Source: Dryomyza anilis (Eukaryota > Arthropoda > Insecta > Diptera > Dryomyzidae). Taken from it: a DNA stretch of 64,000 bases. Location: assembly GCA_951804985.1 (NCBI GenBank), contig OX638131.1, forward strand, positions 103,746,464 to 103,810,463, in the 5' to 3' direction. The notes beneath the pieces were generated by a model, which had not been told where the DNA came from, ran no database searches, and worked only from the letters and a program-made list of their open reading frames with translations. The translations under genes were made by a program, and so were the position numbers. Below, one piece after another: positions 47,670-58,739 of the stretch (position 1 is the first letter of the stretch; the number at the start of each line of letters is the position of its first letter).

Positions 47670-48280
47670 ATACCCTACACTAAGAGTGAAAGGGTATATT
47701 CAGTTTGGTACGCCGTTTGTAACACCCAGAAGGAAGCATCTCCGGTATGTATATATATTCTTGATCAGCATGACATCCTGAGTCGATTTAGCGATGTCCG
47801 ACTGTCTGTCCGTCTGTTTGTCTGTCTGTCCGTCTGTCTGTCTGTTGAAATCCCTACTACTTTTAAAATTGAAGAGCTAGATAAATGAAACTTATAACTT
47901 AGATTAATAATATACCTACGCTGTATGTGCGAAAAAATTGGCGAGATCGGTGCCCTATGATCCGACCACTTATGTTCAAATACCTCATATAAAATGTACA
48001 TATAAAGATAAATTTTTATGTATACGTGCTTAGGAAAAACTTTTTTGGTCAAATATATATTGATATCATGCTCAAATACATGATAATAATGTTTTCCGGC
48101 GAAAAGACTTGTGGTTCACAAAAAAAATCGAAATTCAGTACACCTACCCATTTGTAAATATGGGTATCAAATGAATGGAAATTCTTCGGCGATTGAATGT
48201 TTGTAGTTATTTTCAGGATTCGTATACCCTGGTGACCTATATATCACGTTGAATGGTAACCACACATATGTGTAGGGTAT
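47670..48280. mobile_element. Dispersed fly repeat with ATACCCTACAC ends, copy 1
   Basis: A 611-bp segment bounded by ATACCCTACAC and its exact complement GTGTAGGGTAT. It contains AGTGAAAGGGTATATTCAGT, CTTGATCAGCATGAC, GAGTCGATTTAGCGATGTCC and a GTCTGTCTGTCCGTCTGTC microsatellite. I know these as the signature order of a repeat dispersed in many higher-fly genomes. No transposase frame, and the 98-codon frame across it is chance. Confidence 0.7.
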
Positions 48281-50144
48281 TTAGCTTAGTCCGACTATAA
48301 TTTTGATAATCCTAACTATCATAATTACACCTACTTTAAAATTTCCCATGTGATCTAACCTTCCCAACTGGTTCTTTTTCTTTTCTTTTCCCCAGACAAA
48401 CAATATGCAGGGAAACTGGTATTATAGTAGTAGTTTTGAGGAAAACTCACAGGAATATGGTAGGAAATACACATTGCTTAGCAGGCATTTTGAATTTTTG
48501 AAAATAAGCAGGCTCCCTATAGCAGCATTTACGCAGGAAACTGGTATGTTCAAGCCTACCCCTTGCAAGCAAAAGCATTTTTCTGTAAGTTTTGGTTTTG
48601 GTTTTGAAGTTTTGAAAGGTATCCTTATAGCTAAAATATGGAAGGGAAAGGTAGCCTGTGAGTAGCAGGCAAACACATTGTATAGAATTTCTGTTTTGAA
48701 ATTTTAAAAGTTTGATCAACAAGTTGTCGACAGAAAATTTTGTTTACATTATCTGTTTTGAAGTTTTAAAAGTTTGATCAACAAGTTTTCGATAGAAAAT
48801 GTTGTACAATATCAAATTTGCCTTCAAAAATGTTCAGTATTAAAATTTGTTGGCAGTTATTTGTTACGCTGCAAATTAATATACCACGCCGCGTCTTTTG
48901 TGCGTTTGTTTTTATTTAATCGGTGTTCATTCCGTCGGTTTGTTAAGTGAATAATTTTCCCTATCGCCGCGATCTATGCTGATCTACATCAGGAGGTGAC
49001 CAGCGACTGGCTCTTTTTGCCATTTTCGCTCACAACATAATCTTCTTGTTGTACAAAACGTGTTTTGTTATTGCTTACTTCGATAACAATAACAAGCCGA
49101 CACAATAACAATGTGAAGCAGCAGAAATATGCGTAACCAACCACACACCATCGAAGCGATTGATTTTTGCGAAAATACAACAAACAAAATTTGTCGGTGT
49201 TGCTGTACAACAAGAAGTTTTGGTTGAGGGCGGAATGGATGGTCTAAATCCTTTGTTTATGATCCCTACCTTTCCCTACCCTTCCCTAACATTTTGCTTC
49301 CAGATTATTACCCAACCTATCCTGCCTGAGCCTTCCATTTTGCTTACACCTGTTTGGCTACCATACCCTACCTATGCCTGTCATTTCTCTAAGAATTTTA
49401 TTTTCATGCTATAGCAGGGAACTAGCAGCTTTTGTCCACACCTCTAAGGTACAAATAAAATGTGATTTCAATGCGTATAGGTAGCATGTTTGCCTGCGTG
49501 TTTCGAACCATTTTCCAGCTTAAGATTTTGTCTGGGGTTTCCTTTTTCTCTTTATCCATTACATTTTTATCAAAATCATTCGAAATCAAGAGAGTCAATT
49601 TCATGAAATTTTCCAAAAATAAAAAAAAAAACATTTCAACAATAAAATATTAACTCTTTAAATTAAAACGATTTTTATTTTTGTTTCCTCAAATTTATTG
49701 CAAATATATAATTTATAATTATTATATCATTGTGGTGTAATGTAATAATGCAATAATTATAATTACAAAATGATAAAAAATAAATCACATAAAATAAGTA
49801 TGAACTTTATTTCACCTATTACTTTAGTAATTACGCCGCCATCATTATGAATGACCATGAATCATTTGTTTATACAGACGTTGCCAACTATTTGTAAGTG
49901 CTATGCATTCATTAATGTTTATTTTTATTTTTTTTTCAAATATGTCTCACAGTTTGAGTGCACTCACGGACAACTTTTTTCCAGACTGGTTGGTGACTGC
50001 TGTTTTTTTTTGTTGTTGTTTGTTTTTGCAATATACTCAGTTATGTTTTTTTTTTCTATCGTTATTTGAGTATTCATGTTTTTTCCATATGTTTCTTTTC
50101 TGTATTTGGTTTTTCTATATATGTTTTTTTTCTAAATATTTCGG
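48281..50144. other. Unique island with one candidate exon
   Basis: Mostly unique. A 62-bp tandem duplication (CTGTTTTGAARTTTTAAAAG at 48691 and 48753) is present. The sequence between 48400 and 49420 has recurring GCAGGGAAACTGGTA and CCCTACC words of unknown origin. The candidate exon at 48396-48584 is listed separately. Small frames elsewhere (49160-49414, 49462-49653, 49851-50187) show no domain. Confidence 0.4.
48396..48584 (+). CDS. Candidate internal exon, 63 codons (weak)
   Basis: A long pyrimidine tract ending TTTCTTTTCCCCAG (AG at 48394-48395) precedes, and a donor-like TCT|GTAAGT follows. The 189 nt between are open in one frame (TNNMQGNWYYSSSFEENSQE at the start, FKPTPCKQKHFS at the end). 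Length is a multiple of three. Against it: phase 0 differs from the phase implied by the candidate exons at 33994 and 60525; GCAGGGAAACTGG-like words repeat within it, suggesting repetitive origin; and it lies ~115 bp from a dispersed element. The residue pattern matches no family I know. It could be an exon of another isoform, or chance. Confidence 0.18.
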
Positions 50145-50460
50145 TTTTTTACCCAACACTAAAAGCGAAAGGGTATATTCATTTTAGTCATCTGTTTTTA
50201 GTATTCATAAATTAAGGTTACTACTATATATTTGTTATTGATCAGCGTCATTGATCGATTTAGCGATATCCATTCGTTCAAATGTCTGTCTGTGACTGTC
50301 TATTGAAATCACGATTACAGGAAAACAAGAAGAGCTAGTTCAATAAAACTCAGAACTTAAATTACTTGTATGCTTGAGCTGCCCGCTATAGAAAATTGGC
50401 GTGAACGGATGATCGTGACTTGTATTTTTCTTACATTTGTACATGTAGCGCATACACAGA
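50145..50460. mobile_element. Dispersed fly repeat, truncated copy 2
   Basis: Starts ACCCAACACTAAAAGCGAAA then GGGTATATTCATTTTAGTC, and continues with TTGATCAGCGTCATTGATCG, TTTAGCGATATCC and GTCTGTCTGTGACTG. It is collinear with the left half of 47670-48280 and in the same orientation. It is more diverged and lacks the right end. Confidence 0.7.
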
Positions 50461-50639
50461 GGGAAAAAAAAACTTTTAAAATCCAAAAGCAATCAAGACA
50501 TGTACGCAGTGGTATACAGATAAACTGAAACATTCTTGTTATTAAGAAACATATCCACTTAGTTATCAAAAAAGGTAACTAAGAGCAATTATTCTTGATA
50601 ATTCTTAGGTTACTGTCTGAGGTATCATAAAGGTTGTTG
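50461..50639. other. Short unique spacer
   Basis: Unremarkable sequence between the truncated dispersed repeat and the T-rich array. Confidence 0.4.
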
Positions 50640-51010
50640 CTGTTTTCTTTCCAAAATTTATGTTAGCTAATCTTTCTTACAGGTTTTTATTTAATATTTC
50701 TTCAATATATTTCCAATATTTTTATTTATTTTACAATATTTATATTTTTTTTTCGTTAATATTTCTGTTTTTCTTCAACATTTATGTTTTTAATTCAATA
50801 TGTCTATGTTTTCTAAAATATGTATGTTTTTTCAATTTACAATATTTATATTTTTCCATTAAATTTTTATTTTTCTTTAATATATCTATGTTGTCTTCCA
50901 TTATTCTGTTTTCCCTCCTTTTTTTTTCTTTCTTCTCTCAATTTTTCTTCAATATTTCTATGTTTTCTATATATTTCTGCTTTTATTTATTATTGCAATA
51001 ATATTTGTAT
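50640..51010. repeat. Degenerate T-rich array, AATATTTCTATGTTTTT
   Basis: Loose ~17-20 bp units of AATATTTCTATGTTTTTC. An acceptor-like TTTCTTACAG at about 50684 is followed only by this low-complexity DNA, so the 113-codon Phe/Tyr-rich frame is not credited. Confidence 0.65.
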
Positions 51011-51235
51011 CTATTATTGCTGTTTGTAATATGAGATTTTGCTTTGTTTGTTATATATTTTTTTAATTTCAAATATTTATTAATAACAATGAATAAATTA
51101 TAATTTCAGCAATAGAATAAAAAAAAAAATGTTTTTTTCGAAATTTCAAAAAACTTAAAATTAATTCCATTTATTTTCATTACTTTGGCAACTCTGCTGC
51201 ACAACTTTATGCTGACAACAACTTAAGTAGAAATA

Positions 51236-51751
51236 ATGGCAACATCCGCAAAAATAAAACAACAACAACAAAGCTATTTCAGAAGCACCATTGGTCGGTT
51301 GGCCATCATTTTTAATGCTTTGGTAATTAAAAAGGCTTTTGACGCCTGCTGCTGCCTGCTGCCTGCTGCCCATGTCTGGGTCGGAGGACAACCGCTTGTT
51401 CTTCTTCGTACACAGGGAGACAGACACTCTGAACTCAAACACACACACTCAACTACAGACAAACATACGCATCACCTAATGCTGCAATTTGCCATGCAAA
51501 ACTTTCAAAGTTTTTATCGCAGTGGCAACACTACCAAAATAGCACAGCACAGAAACGAACTGAACCGAACTGCTGCACAGATCCGACCAACAACAACAAC
51601 AATACGAACACTGCTGTGCGCCATTTTATGCGCTGCTGTTTGTGCTGATTGTGCGTCGCCGTTGCCGCCATATTTGCAATTTCCGCTCACATCACGTGGC
51701 AGCGGCAGCAGCAGAAGCAACAGCAAAGCGACAGGATATCGCATCATTTAA
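51236..51751 (+). CDS. Longest mixed-composition open frame, 171 codons (doubtful)
   Basis: Begins MATSAKIKQQQQSYFRSTIG. It has a Cys/Leu stretch (FDACCCLLPAAHVWVGGQ), a His/Thr-rich segment, a hydrophobic Cys-containing segment (TLLCAILCAAVCADCA, about residues 125-140) that could be a membrane segment, and a Gly/Ser/Arg-rich end. No family is recognised. The DNA is a GC-richer island full of CAACAACAAC, CTGCTGCTGCC and CAGCGGCAGCAGCAG words. Such triplet repeats are common in fly untranslated exons and enhancers and keep frames open by chance. Overlapping 77-95 codon frames on the other strand fit the same explanation. Flanks are AT-rich and no splice site ends the frame. A real gene cannot be excluded but is not favoured. 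Confidence 0.2.
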   Translation: MATSAKIKQQQQSYFRSTIGRLAIIFNALVIKKAFDACCCLLPAAHVWVGGQPLVLLRTQGDRHSELKHTHSTTDKHTHHLMLQFAMQNFQSFYRSGNTTKIAQHRNELNRTAAQIRPTTTTIRTLLCAILCAAVCADCASPLPPYLQFPLTSRGSGSSRSNSKATGYRII

Positions 51752-51789
51752 CATTCAACAGATCTAGTAGAAAAAAATTAAAGGTTCAC

Positions 51790-52610
51790 TCAAAATTTAA
51801 TTTTAAAAATTAAATTTTTAATTTTAAAAATTAAATTTTTCAATAAAAATTCAAATTTTCACTAAAAATTCAAATTTTCACTAAAAATTAAAATTTTCAC
51901 TAAAAATTCAAATTTTCACCGAAAATTCCAATTTTCACTAAAAATTCAAATTTTCACTAAAAATTCAATTTTTCACTAAAAATTCAATTTTTCACTAAAA
52001 ATTCAATTTTTCACTAAAAATTCAATTTTTAACTAAAAATTCAATTTTTAATGTTAAAAATTAAATTTTTCACTAAAATCAATTTTTCACTCAAAATTCA
52101 TTTTTTCACTAAAAATTCAAATTTTCACTAAAAATCCAATTTTTCACTAAAAATTCAAATTTTCACTAAAAATTCAAATTTTCACTAAAAATTCAAATTT
52201 TCACCAAAAATTCAAATTTTCACTAAAAATTCAAATTTTCACTAAAAATTCAAATTTTCACTAAAAATTCAAATTTTCACTAAAAATTCAAATTTTTACT
52301 AAAAATTCAATTTTTCACAGAAATTCAATTTTTCACTAAAAATTCAATTTTTCACTAAAAATATAAATTTTCAATAAAAATTCAATTTTTCACTAAAAAT
52401 TCAAATTTTCACTAAATATGCAATTTTACACTAAAAATTAAATTTTTCACTAAAAATTCAATTTTTCACTATAAATTCAAATTTTTACTAAAAATTATAA
52501 TTTTCACTAAAAATTAAATTTTTCACCAAAAATTAAAATGTTCACTAAAAATTCCAATTGTCACCAAAATTAAGTTTTTAAAATTAAAATTTAATTTTAT
52601 TTTTTCTGCC
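51790..52610 (+). repeat. 19-bp TTCACTAAAAATTCAATTT array, forward arm
   Basis: About 40 units of the 25611-27165 family in the same orientation, bounded by AAAATTAAATTTTTAATTTT palindromic words at about 51800-51840 and 52570-52600. It forms the left arm of a large inverted repeat with 53266-54795. Confidence 0.94.
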
Positions 52611-53265
52611 GGGTTCTTGACTCATTCTAAATGCAAGGCTCCTGGCTTTCTGTTGCTCATGTTGTGTGCGTGACGCACCGGCTGCCGCGGCGCTGCTCTT
52701 CGCTTTCAAACAGCTCCACATGTTAATGCGAAATCGTTGTAGAGTCACTTGACTCAACGACTGACTGCACTGTGGGCGTTCGGGGTCCGACGGCAGCCGA
52801 CTGTTGCTCCAACTACGGGTAGGGTAGATCGTCCATTAGTTGTAGGCGGTGGCTAGCAGTCATGTGTGTGTGAGTTGAGTTGCTGCTTGTGTGCGTGATT
52901 TCTCGATTTAATGCATCATGTTGCGGTACGTTGCAAAAATCAAAATCTGCGATTTTCGAAAAAGAAAAAAAAAATACATATAATTCACACACATTATAAA
53001 AGTTTTATATAAATTTTCCAGTCACGAAGCTCATGCAATTTACGCTCTTTCGCATGTGAGCGCATGTTCATTCTATAAACTACTGGGAAATTTCATTTTG
53101 TTATCACAAACATTTTCAGGAAATATCAAGATTTCTATATAATGTGTTAAGATTGGCTTATTGTATTGTGTGGTACGTCGTTGTATTTTAAACGTGGCAT
53201 TGTGGTGACCTACTGACCCAAACAGAATTGCTGAGATTTACATGTTTTCGACATTTTTTGTTTAA
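52611..53265. other. GC-richer unique spacer between inverted arrays
   Basis: Contains a CGCACCGGCTGCCGCGGCGC stretch near 52673, the most GC-rich spot in the window, plus GACGGCAGCCGACTGTTGC near 52788. This is promoter- or enhancer-like composition. No open frame, splice pair or start signal can be defended. It would be the loop of the hairpin formed by the flanking arrays. Confidence 0.45.
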
Positions 53266-54795
53266 ATTAAATTTCAATGAAATTTGGTTAGTAAAAGAAA
53301 TATTGAATTTTAAGTCAATAAATAATTAATTATTAGTGAATAATTTATTTTTTTTTAGTAAAAAATGTATTTTACAAATTTAATTTTTAGTGATAAATTG
53401 AATTTTTAGCAAAATTGAATTTTCAGTGAAAAATTGAAACTTTTGTGAAAAACTGAATATATAGAAAAAATTGAATTCTAGTGAAAATTAGATTTTTTTT
53501 AGTGAAAAATTGAATTTTTAGTAAAAAATTGAATTTTTAGTGAAAAATTGAATTTTTAGTGAAAAATTGAATTTTTTAGTGAAAAATTGAATTTTTAGTG
53601 AAAAATTGAATTTTTAGTGAAAAATTGAATTTTTTAGTGAAAAATTGAATTTTTAGTGAACAATTGAATTTTTAGTAAAAACAAGAATTTTTAGCAAAAA
53701 ATTGAATTTTTAATGAAAAATTGAGTTTTTAATGAAAAATTGAATTTTAGTGAAAATTTGAATTTTGTGAAAATATGAATTTTTTTATTGAAAAATTGAA
53801 TTTTATAGAAAAATTGAATTTTAGTGAAAAATTGAATTTTTAGTGAAATATTGAATTTTTAGTGAAATATTGAATTTCTAGTGATAAATTGAATTTTTAG
53901 TGAACAATTGAATTTATAGTGAAAAATTGAATTTTTAGTGAAAAATTGAATTTTTAGTGAAAAATTGAATTTTTAGTGAAAAATTGAATTTATAGTAAAA
54001 AATTTAATTTTTAGCGAAAAATTGAATTTTTAGCGAAAAATTTAATTTTTAATGAAAAATTTAATTTTTGAATTTGAATTAATTGAATTTTTAGTGAAAA
54101 ATTGAATTTGTAGTGAAAAATTGAATTTTTAGTGAAAAATGGAATTTTTAGTGAAAATTTGAATTTTTAGTGAAAAATTGAATTTTTAATGAAAAATTGA
54201 ATTTTTAGTTAAAAATTTAATTTTTAGTGAAAATTTGAATTTTTAGTGAAAATTTGAATTTTTTTTTAGTGAAAAATGGAATTTTTAGTGTATAATTGAA
54301 TTTTGTGAAAATATGAATTTTTTTTTTAGTGAAAAATTAAACTTTTTTTTAGTGAAAAATTGAATTTTAGTGAAAAATTTAATTTTCAGTAAAAAATTGT
54401 ATTTTTAGCAAAAAATTGAATTTTTAATGAAAAATTGAATTTTTAATGAAAAATTGGATTTTAGTGAAAAATTGAATTTATAGTAAAAATTTGATTTTTT
54501 TAGTGAAAAATTGAATTTTTAGTGAAAAATTGAATTTTTAGTGAAAAATTGAATTTTTAGTGAAAAATTGAATTTTTAGTGAAAAATTGAATTTTTAGTG
54601 AAAAATTGAATTTTTAGTGAAAAAGTGAATTTCTAGTGAAAAATTGAATTTTTAGTGAAAATTTGAATTTTTAGTGAAAATTTAATTTTTAGTGAAAAAT
54701 GGAATTTTTAGTGAAAAATGGAATTTTTATTGAAAATTTGAATTTATTTTTAGTGAAAAATTGATTTTTTTGTGAAAAATTGAAATTTACCATTT
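53266..54795 (-). repeat. 19-bp array, reverse arm (AAATTGAATTTTTAGTGAA)
   Basis: About 75 units of AAATTGAATTTTTAGTGAA, the exact reverse complement of the consensus at 51790-52610 and 25611-27165. Variants have TTTTTTTAGTG insertions. Homogeneous blocks lie at 53530-53650, 53920-53990 and 54500-54650. Non-coding. Confidence 0.94.
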
Positions 54796-55479
54796 TAAAC
54801 AATATTTATTTTATCGAAAATCATTAAAATATATGAAGTCAATTAAACCACAATTCAAGCTTTGCTGCATTTAAACTTTATCTGCAGTTCATTGAGCATT
54901 CCAAAAACCCCTCCAGCTACCTTAAGTAGTTAAGTTCAATGCAAGCACATTAAAAACATTCAGCACCCCCACAAAATACAAAAAAGGAAACTGTTTCACT
55001 TTGGCAATTTGCTTAATTTTAATTGACCACAAAATTCAGGTTCATTGCCTGTGTAAAAATCGTCCACCAACCCACATGAACCACCAGCACCACCGCAGAG
55101 TAAGTAACAAAACCAATATTTACACGACCTTCTTTTCAGACGGTCGGTCATCGGGCAACAGATACCTAAGCTCGGTCGGTCGGTCGTTTGTTCATCGTCT
55201 TTCTGACTGCCTGAAGAGTGACGAAATGTGACAGACTCTTACCAAACGATTGGTCATCCACCATGCTGACAACCTTCAAAATGTACCTTAATTCTCCCAT
55301 TACCTCCCCCATACGGTCTCTGTTAATATCGACTACTGGTCGGCCTGTCTTTCGAACAACTGTCGTCTGCTTGCCTTGTCATTGACTCTCAGGCTTAACA
55401 TCGACTGGTCCTGTCGTTCTGCCTACTTTTCTTTTACTACGATTTGATGGTACAGTGTGTTCAATCACGATGGCTTTGT
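54796..55479. other. Unique island
   Basis: Non-repetitive and moderately GC-rich at 55020-55450, with GGTCGGTCGGTCG at 55173. The 76-codon frame 55001-55231 has no domain. A strong donor-like CAGA|GTAAGTAAC at 55100 has only a weak matching acceptor (55038-55039). Confidence 0.4.
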
Positions 55480-56720
55480 TGTTAAGAAATATTTTTAGAT
55501 GAACTTAGATTACTTTTGTTCGTGACACTTTTGTTCCCCAGACACAATTTTTTAAGTTTAAACATTCTTTTCGATATATTTCATACCGACAAAAAAGGAC
55601 TTTGTATCACAAACTGTTTATTTTCTACCAGTTCCCAAAATATGTTGGGAATCCGTCTTTAATATTTTATAAAAATTGAAAACCTGCCATTTACATTCGG
55701 GGACCGATTTCCGGAAAACACACTGATAAATGGAATATTTTGGGAAGACTATAGTAGGCTCTAACATTTTGTGAAATTTTAATGACTGATTTACGGCATA
55801 TTTTGGGTCCGAACAGCTTGTGTAACAAATTATTCATTTCTCTGGTTGAAATATGTCGATAAAATGATTTTATAACATTTTATCGAAAGATTTCGAGCAG
55901 ACAAAGGCGTAGTTTCTGCCTTGTCACTGACAGCTGCCTATTTTCTTTCCAAAACAAAAAATATGACAAGAATCTGCCTTTAAAATTCGATAAAATGATA
56001 TAATCTGCAATAAGTTTTTGTAACAATTTCCAATAACCTGAGTGTTTTCGAGAAATATGCTATAACTATTCCAGAGATATGCCAAAAATATTGTCTAGGC
56101 ATTTTATCGAAAGATTTCAAGCAGACAAAAGCGGAGTTTATGTCAAAAACTGCTTCTTTTCATACCAAAACAAAAATATGCCGGGAATCAGCATTTAGAA
56201 TTACACAACATTTGATAATCTGACATATGCTTCCCTAAATCTTCCAATAACCTGAGAGAAATATGATTCAATTATTCCACAAAATGCCGAAAATATTGTC
56301 TCGCCATTTTATGGAAAGATTTCAAGTAGATAAATGCGGTTTCTAGCAACATCTACCTTTTTTTTCTGCCCAAACCAAAAATATGCCAGGAATCTACCTA
56401 TAAAATTCCACAAAATTTGATAATCTGCCATACGCTACCTACAACTCAAGACACAATTTTTGACAGGGTCAGAACACCTTAAAAACATTTTATCGAAATA
56501 TTTCAAGCAGACAAAGGCAGAGTTTGTATTAAAAGCTGCCAATTTTCTTTCCATACCCAACAAATGCCGGGAAACTGTCTCTAAAATTCTACAATGTTTG
56601 ATAACCTGTTATACGTTTCACATTATCTTCCTATAATCTGTGTTTTTGCCGAAAATATGCCCGAAATTATTGCAGAAAAATGCTTATAATTTAGTCTTAG
56701 GACATTTTGTCTCGGAACAA
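55480..56720 (+). repeat. Complex ~180-225 bp degenerate tandem repeat
   Basis: Units are marked by TTTTATCGAAAGATTTC (about 55880, 56104, 56309, 56490; spacings 224, 205, 181). They continue through GCAGACAAAGGCG, AAAATATGCCGGGAATC, AAAATTCnACAAAATTTGA and TAATCTGCC. Five to six diverged units are present. Unlike the other arrays this is a long-monomer satellite with balanced composition. The frame 56640-56888 begins at its edge and is not credited. Confidence 0.82.
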
Positions 56721-57844
56721 TTTGTCTCGTCCAATTTTTCAACATATTCTTCACATTTCTTCACACTGTGCATTGAAGGTAATCGACCTCATAAAAAATA
56801 CGTAATGGCTGCCAACAATTTTTTTTTGCATTTCCCACATTTGTCACATTTTTCCGTTTTATGTGAACGAAATTCTAAATGCAAATAAAGAATCGGCAGC
56901 AGGGCGAAGAAGGGCACTCAACTGACGCGATTTTTGTGTTTTTTATTTTAATTTTTTTTTTCAGCACGAGAAGACTGCCCAAAGTAGGCGGGGGGTAATA
57001 GTCGTCGTAGGCTTATAGGGTCCCTTCAAGTATGGCGCGCATTACTACTATGTACATGATAACGTATGACTGAGGCAATTTCGATTAATTGCAGTTGATA
57101 TAAAGTGATGAATATGCAAATAACAGCAAAAAAAAAAAAAATACAGAAAATTCGTAATGAAAATGTTATGTCGGTTGGTTGGTTGGGTGCCATGCCGGAG
57201 GACTAAAAATTATATATGTATTGCAAAAAAAGATCTACATATGTTGAAGGCGAATGTGCTGCGATTGCAATAAATGTCAAATGAAACGACCGCGCGAGGA
57301 AGTAGCAAAATTTAATTTGCAAATGTTTCGTTTTTTATGCCACAATTAAAGTACAGACAGAGTACGTTTTAAGTTGTAAAAATGTGAGTGTCTATAAAAC
57401 ACTTTATCAGACACTTAAAACTTGAATTAAAACAAAAATCTATATTGAAAAGAAAATTTTTCAGGTCATTTTTGGGTGTATATTTTTGTTTTAACTGTTT
57501 TAATTAAAAAAAAAAAACTAAATGCTAAAGAAAAATACAAAAACCAGAATAAAAAAAACCACAACTAATTATTTGCCAATCAAACAATGTTTTCAAAATA
57601 TCTATAATAATTTCCGCTTGTTATATATTTCACTTACGATTAAATTTCCAATTGACCACTAAAATTTAATTCATTTTCTTCGAATTGAATTTGATTAAAA
57701 TACGTTTAGTTCGCACTAATCTTATTCTGAAATAAATCGAGTTATGGAACGGCGATAAATTTAATCGACTAAATTCCAATACCATTTTTATTCTCTCTAT
57801 CAGAAAAAAAAGTTTGCGCAGTAAATGGCACTATTTTTGTATTA
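56721..57844. other. Unique island with a strong acceptor-like site at 56964
   Basis: TTTTAATTTTTTTTTTCAG ends at 56964, an excellent acceptor shape. The downstream 30 nt are GC-rich, but in the phase expected from the other candidate exons a stop occurs after six full codons, and the only donor (GGGG|GTAATA) is weak. The rest is unique AT-rich DNA with a GGTTGGTTGGGTGCC stretch near 57177. Confidence 0.35.
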
Positions 57845-57846
57845 TA

Positions 57847-58687
57847 CACAGAAAAAAATGTACATCACATTGATGAATTCCGTTCTTCAAACCATGATTC
57901 ATTGTATTGAAGAACCATTCATAATATTAATGACTAACACCATCAATGTTATGAATGCTATCATAAATATGAAGAACGCTTGGTAACTGTCGAAAAAGTG
58001 TTCTTCAATATGATGAACTGTATGTAAAGAATACGTTTCATCATATTAATGAACAAAAACCTAAAATACAATATATATGTTCTTCATATTGAAGAACACT
58101 GTCCATCAAAGAAATTTCAATCAAAATATTTATTTTTCGTTTATTTTTTGCCGTACTTTTCAGTTCTCAAGTAGTTCTTATATGTTATTTCTCATATACT
58201 ACTTGCTCGACATGCATAAATTAGTAAAATGTTTTATAATATATTTATTATAATTACAACTTTTTATTAATAAAAAGTTATTTTTATAAAAAATATATTT
58301 TTGAAAAAAAAAAAAAAAAAGTTGAAAAAAAAATGTTGAAAAAAAAAAATTCGAACACTTTTTTTTTCAAAATTTTTTTTTTCAATTTTTTTCGGAACAT
58401 TTTTTTTTGTCCGAATTTTTTTTTTTACTGTTATTTTTTAAATACAATTTTTACAACACTTTTATTTTTTTTTATTTGAAAAAATATTACGAATAAATTC
58501 ATCAATATGACAATTAAAATTAATTGTATTGAATATTTTATTCATATATATAATAAATACATTTATTAATATGTCATTTAATGAACGGTGGTATCAATAT
58601 AATGAATCTGGTAGTTGGTATAAAAATTCATAATATTTAAAAAATCTTAAATATGATGAATTTATCATATTTAAGATTTTTTCTGTG
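57847..58687. mobile_element. Hairpin-rich MITE with CACAG termini, copy B
   Basis: 841 bp, ends CACAGAAAAA and TTTTTCTGTG (perfect 10-bp inverted repeat), TA on both sides (57845-57846, 58688-58689). It is collinear with 29527-30385 along the whole length, with central poly-A and poly-T blocks around 58300-58460. It is rich in short palindromes (ATTCATAATATTAATGA and similar) and has no coding frame, so it is non-autonomous. The superfamily is unclear: TA would suit Tc1/mariner, but copy A has CG. Confidence 0.85.
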
Positions 58688-58739
58688 TAGGATATGATCT
58701 GCAGTATTCAAATATATGAATTACAAAATTTTCCATTAA

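Noticed and set aside
50660..51001. Acceptor-like CTAATCTTTCTTACAG followed by a 113-codon frame
   Set aside because: The frame is Phe/Tyr/Ile-rich translation of a T-rich degenerate repeat, with no donor.
55040..55099. Possible 60-nt exon ending at the strong donor CAGA|GTAAGTAAC
   Set aside because: Open in one frame, but the acceptor (CACAAAATTCAG) has almost no pyrimidine tract.
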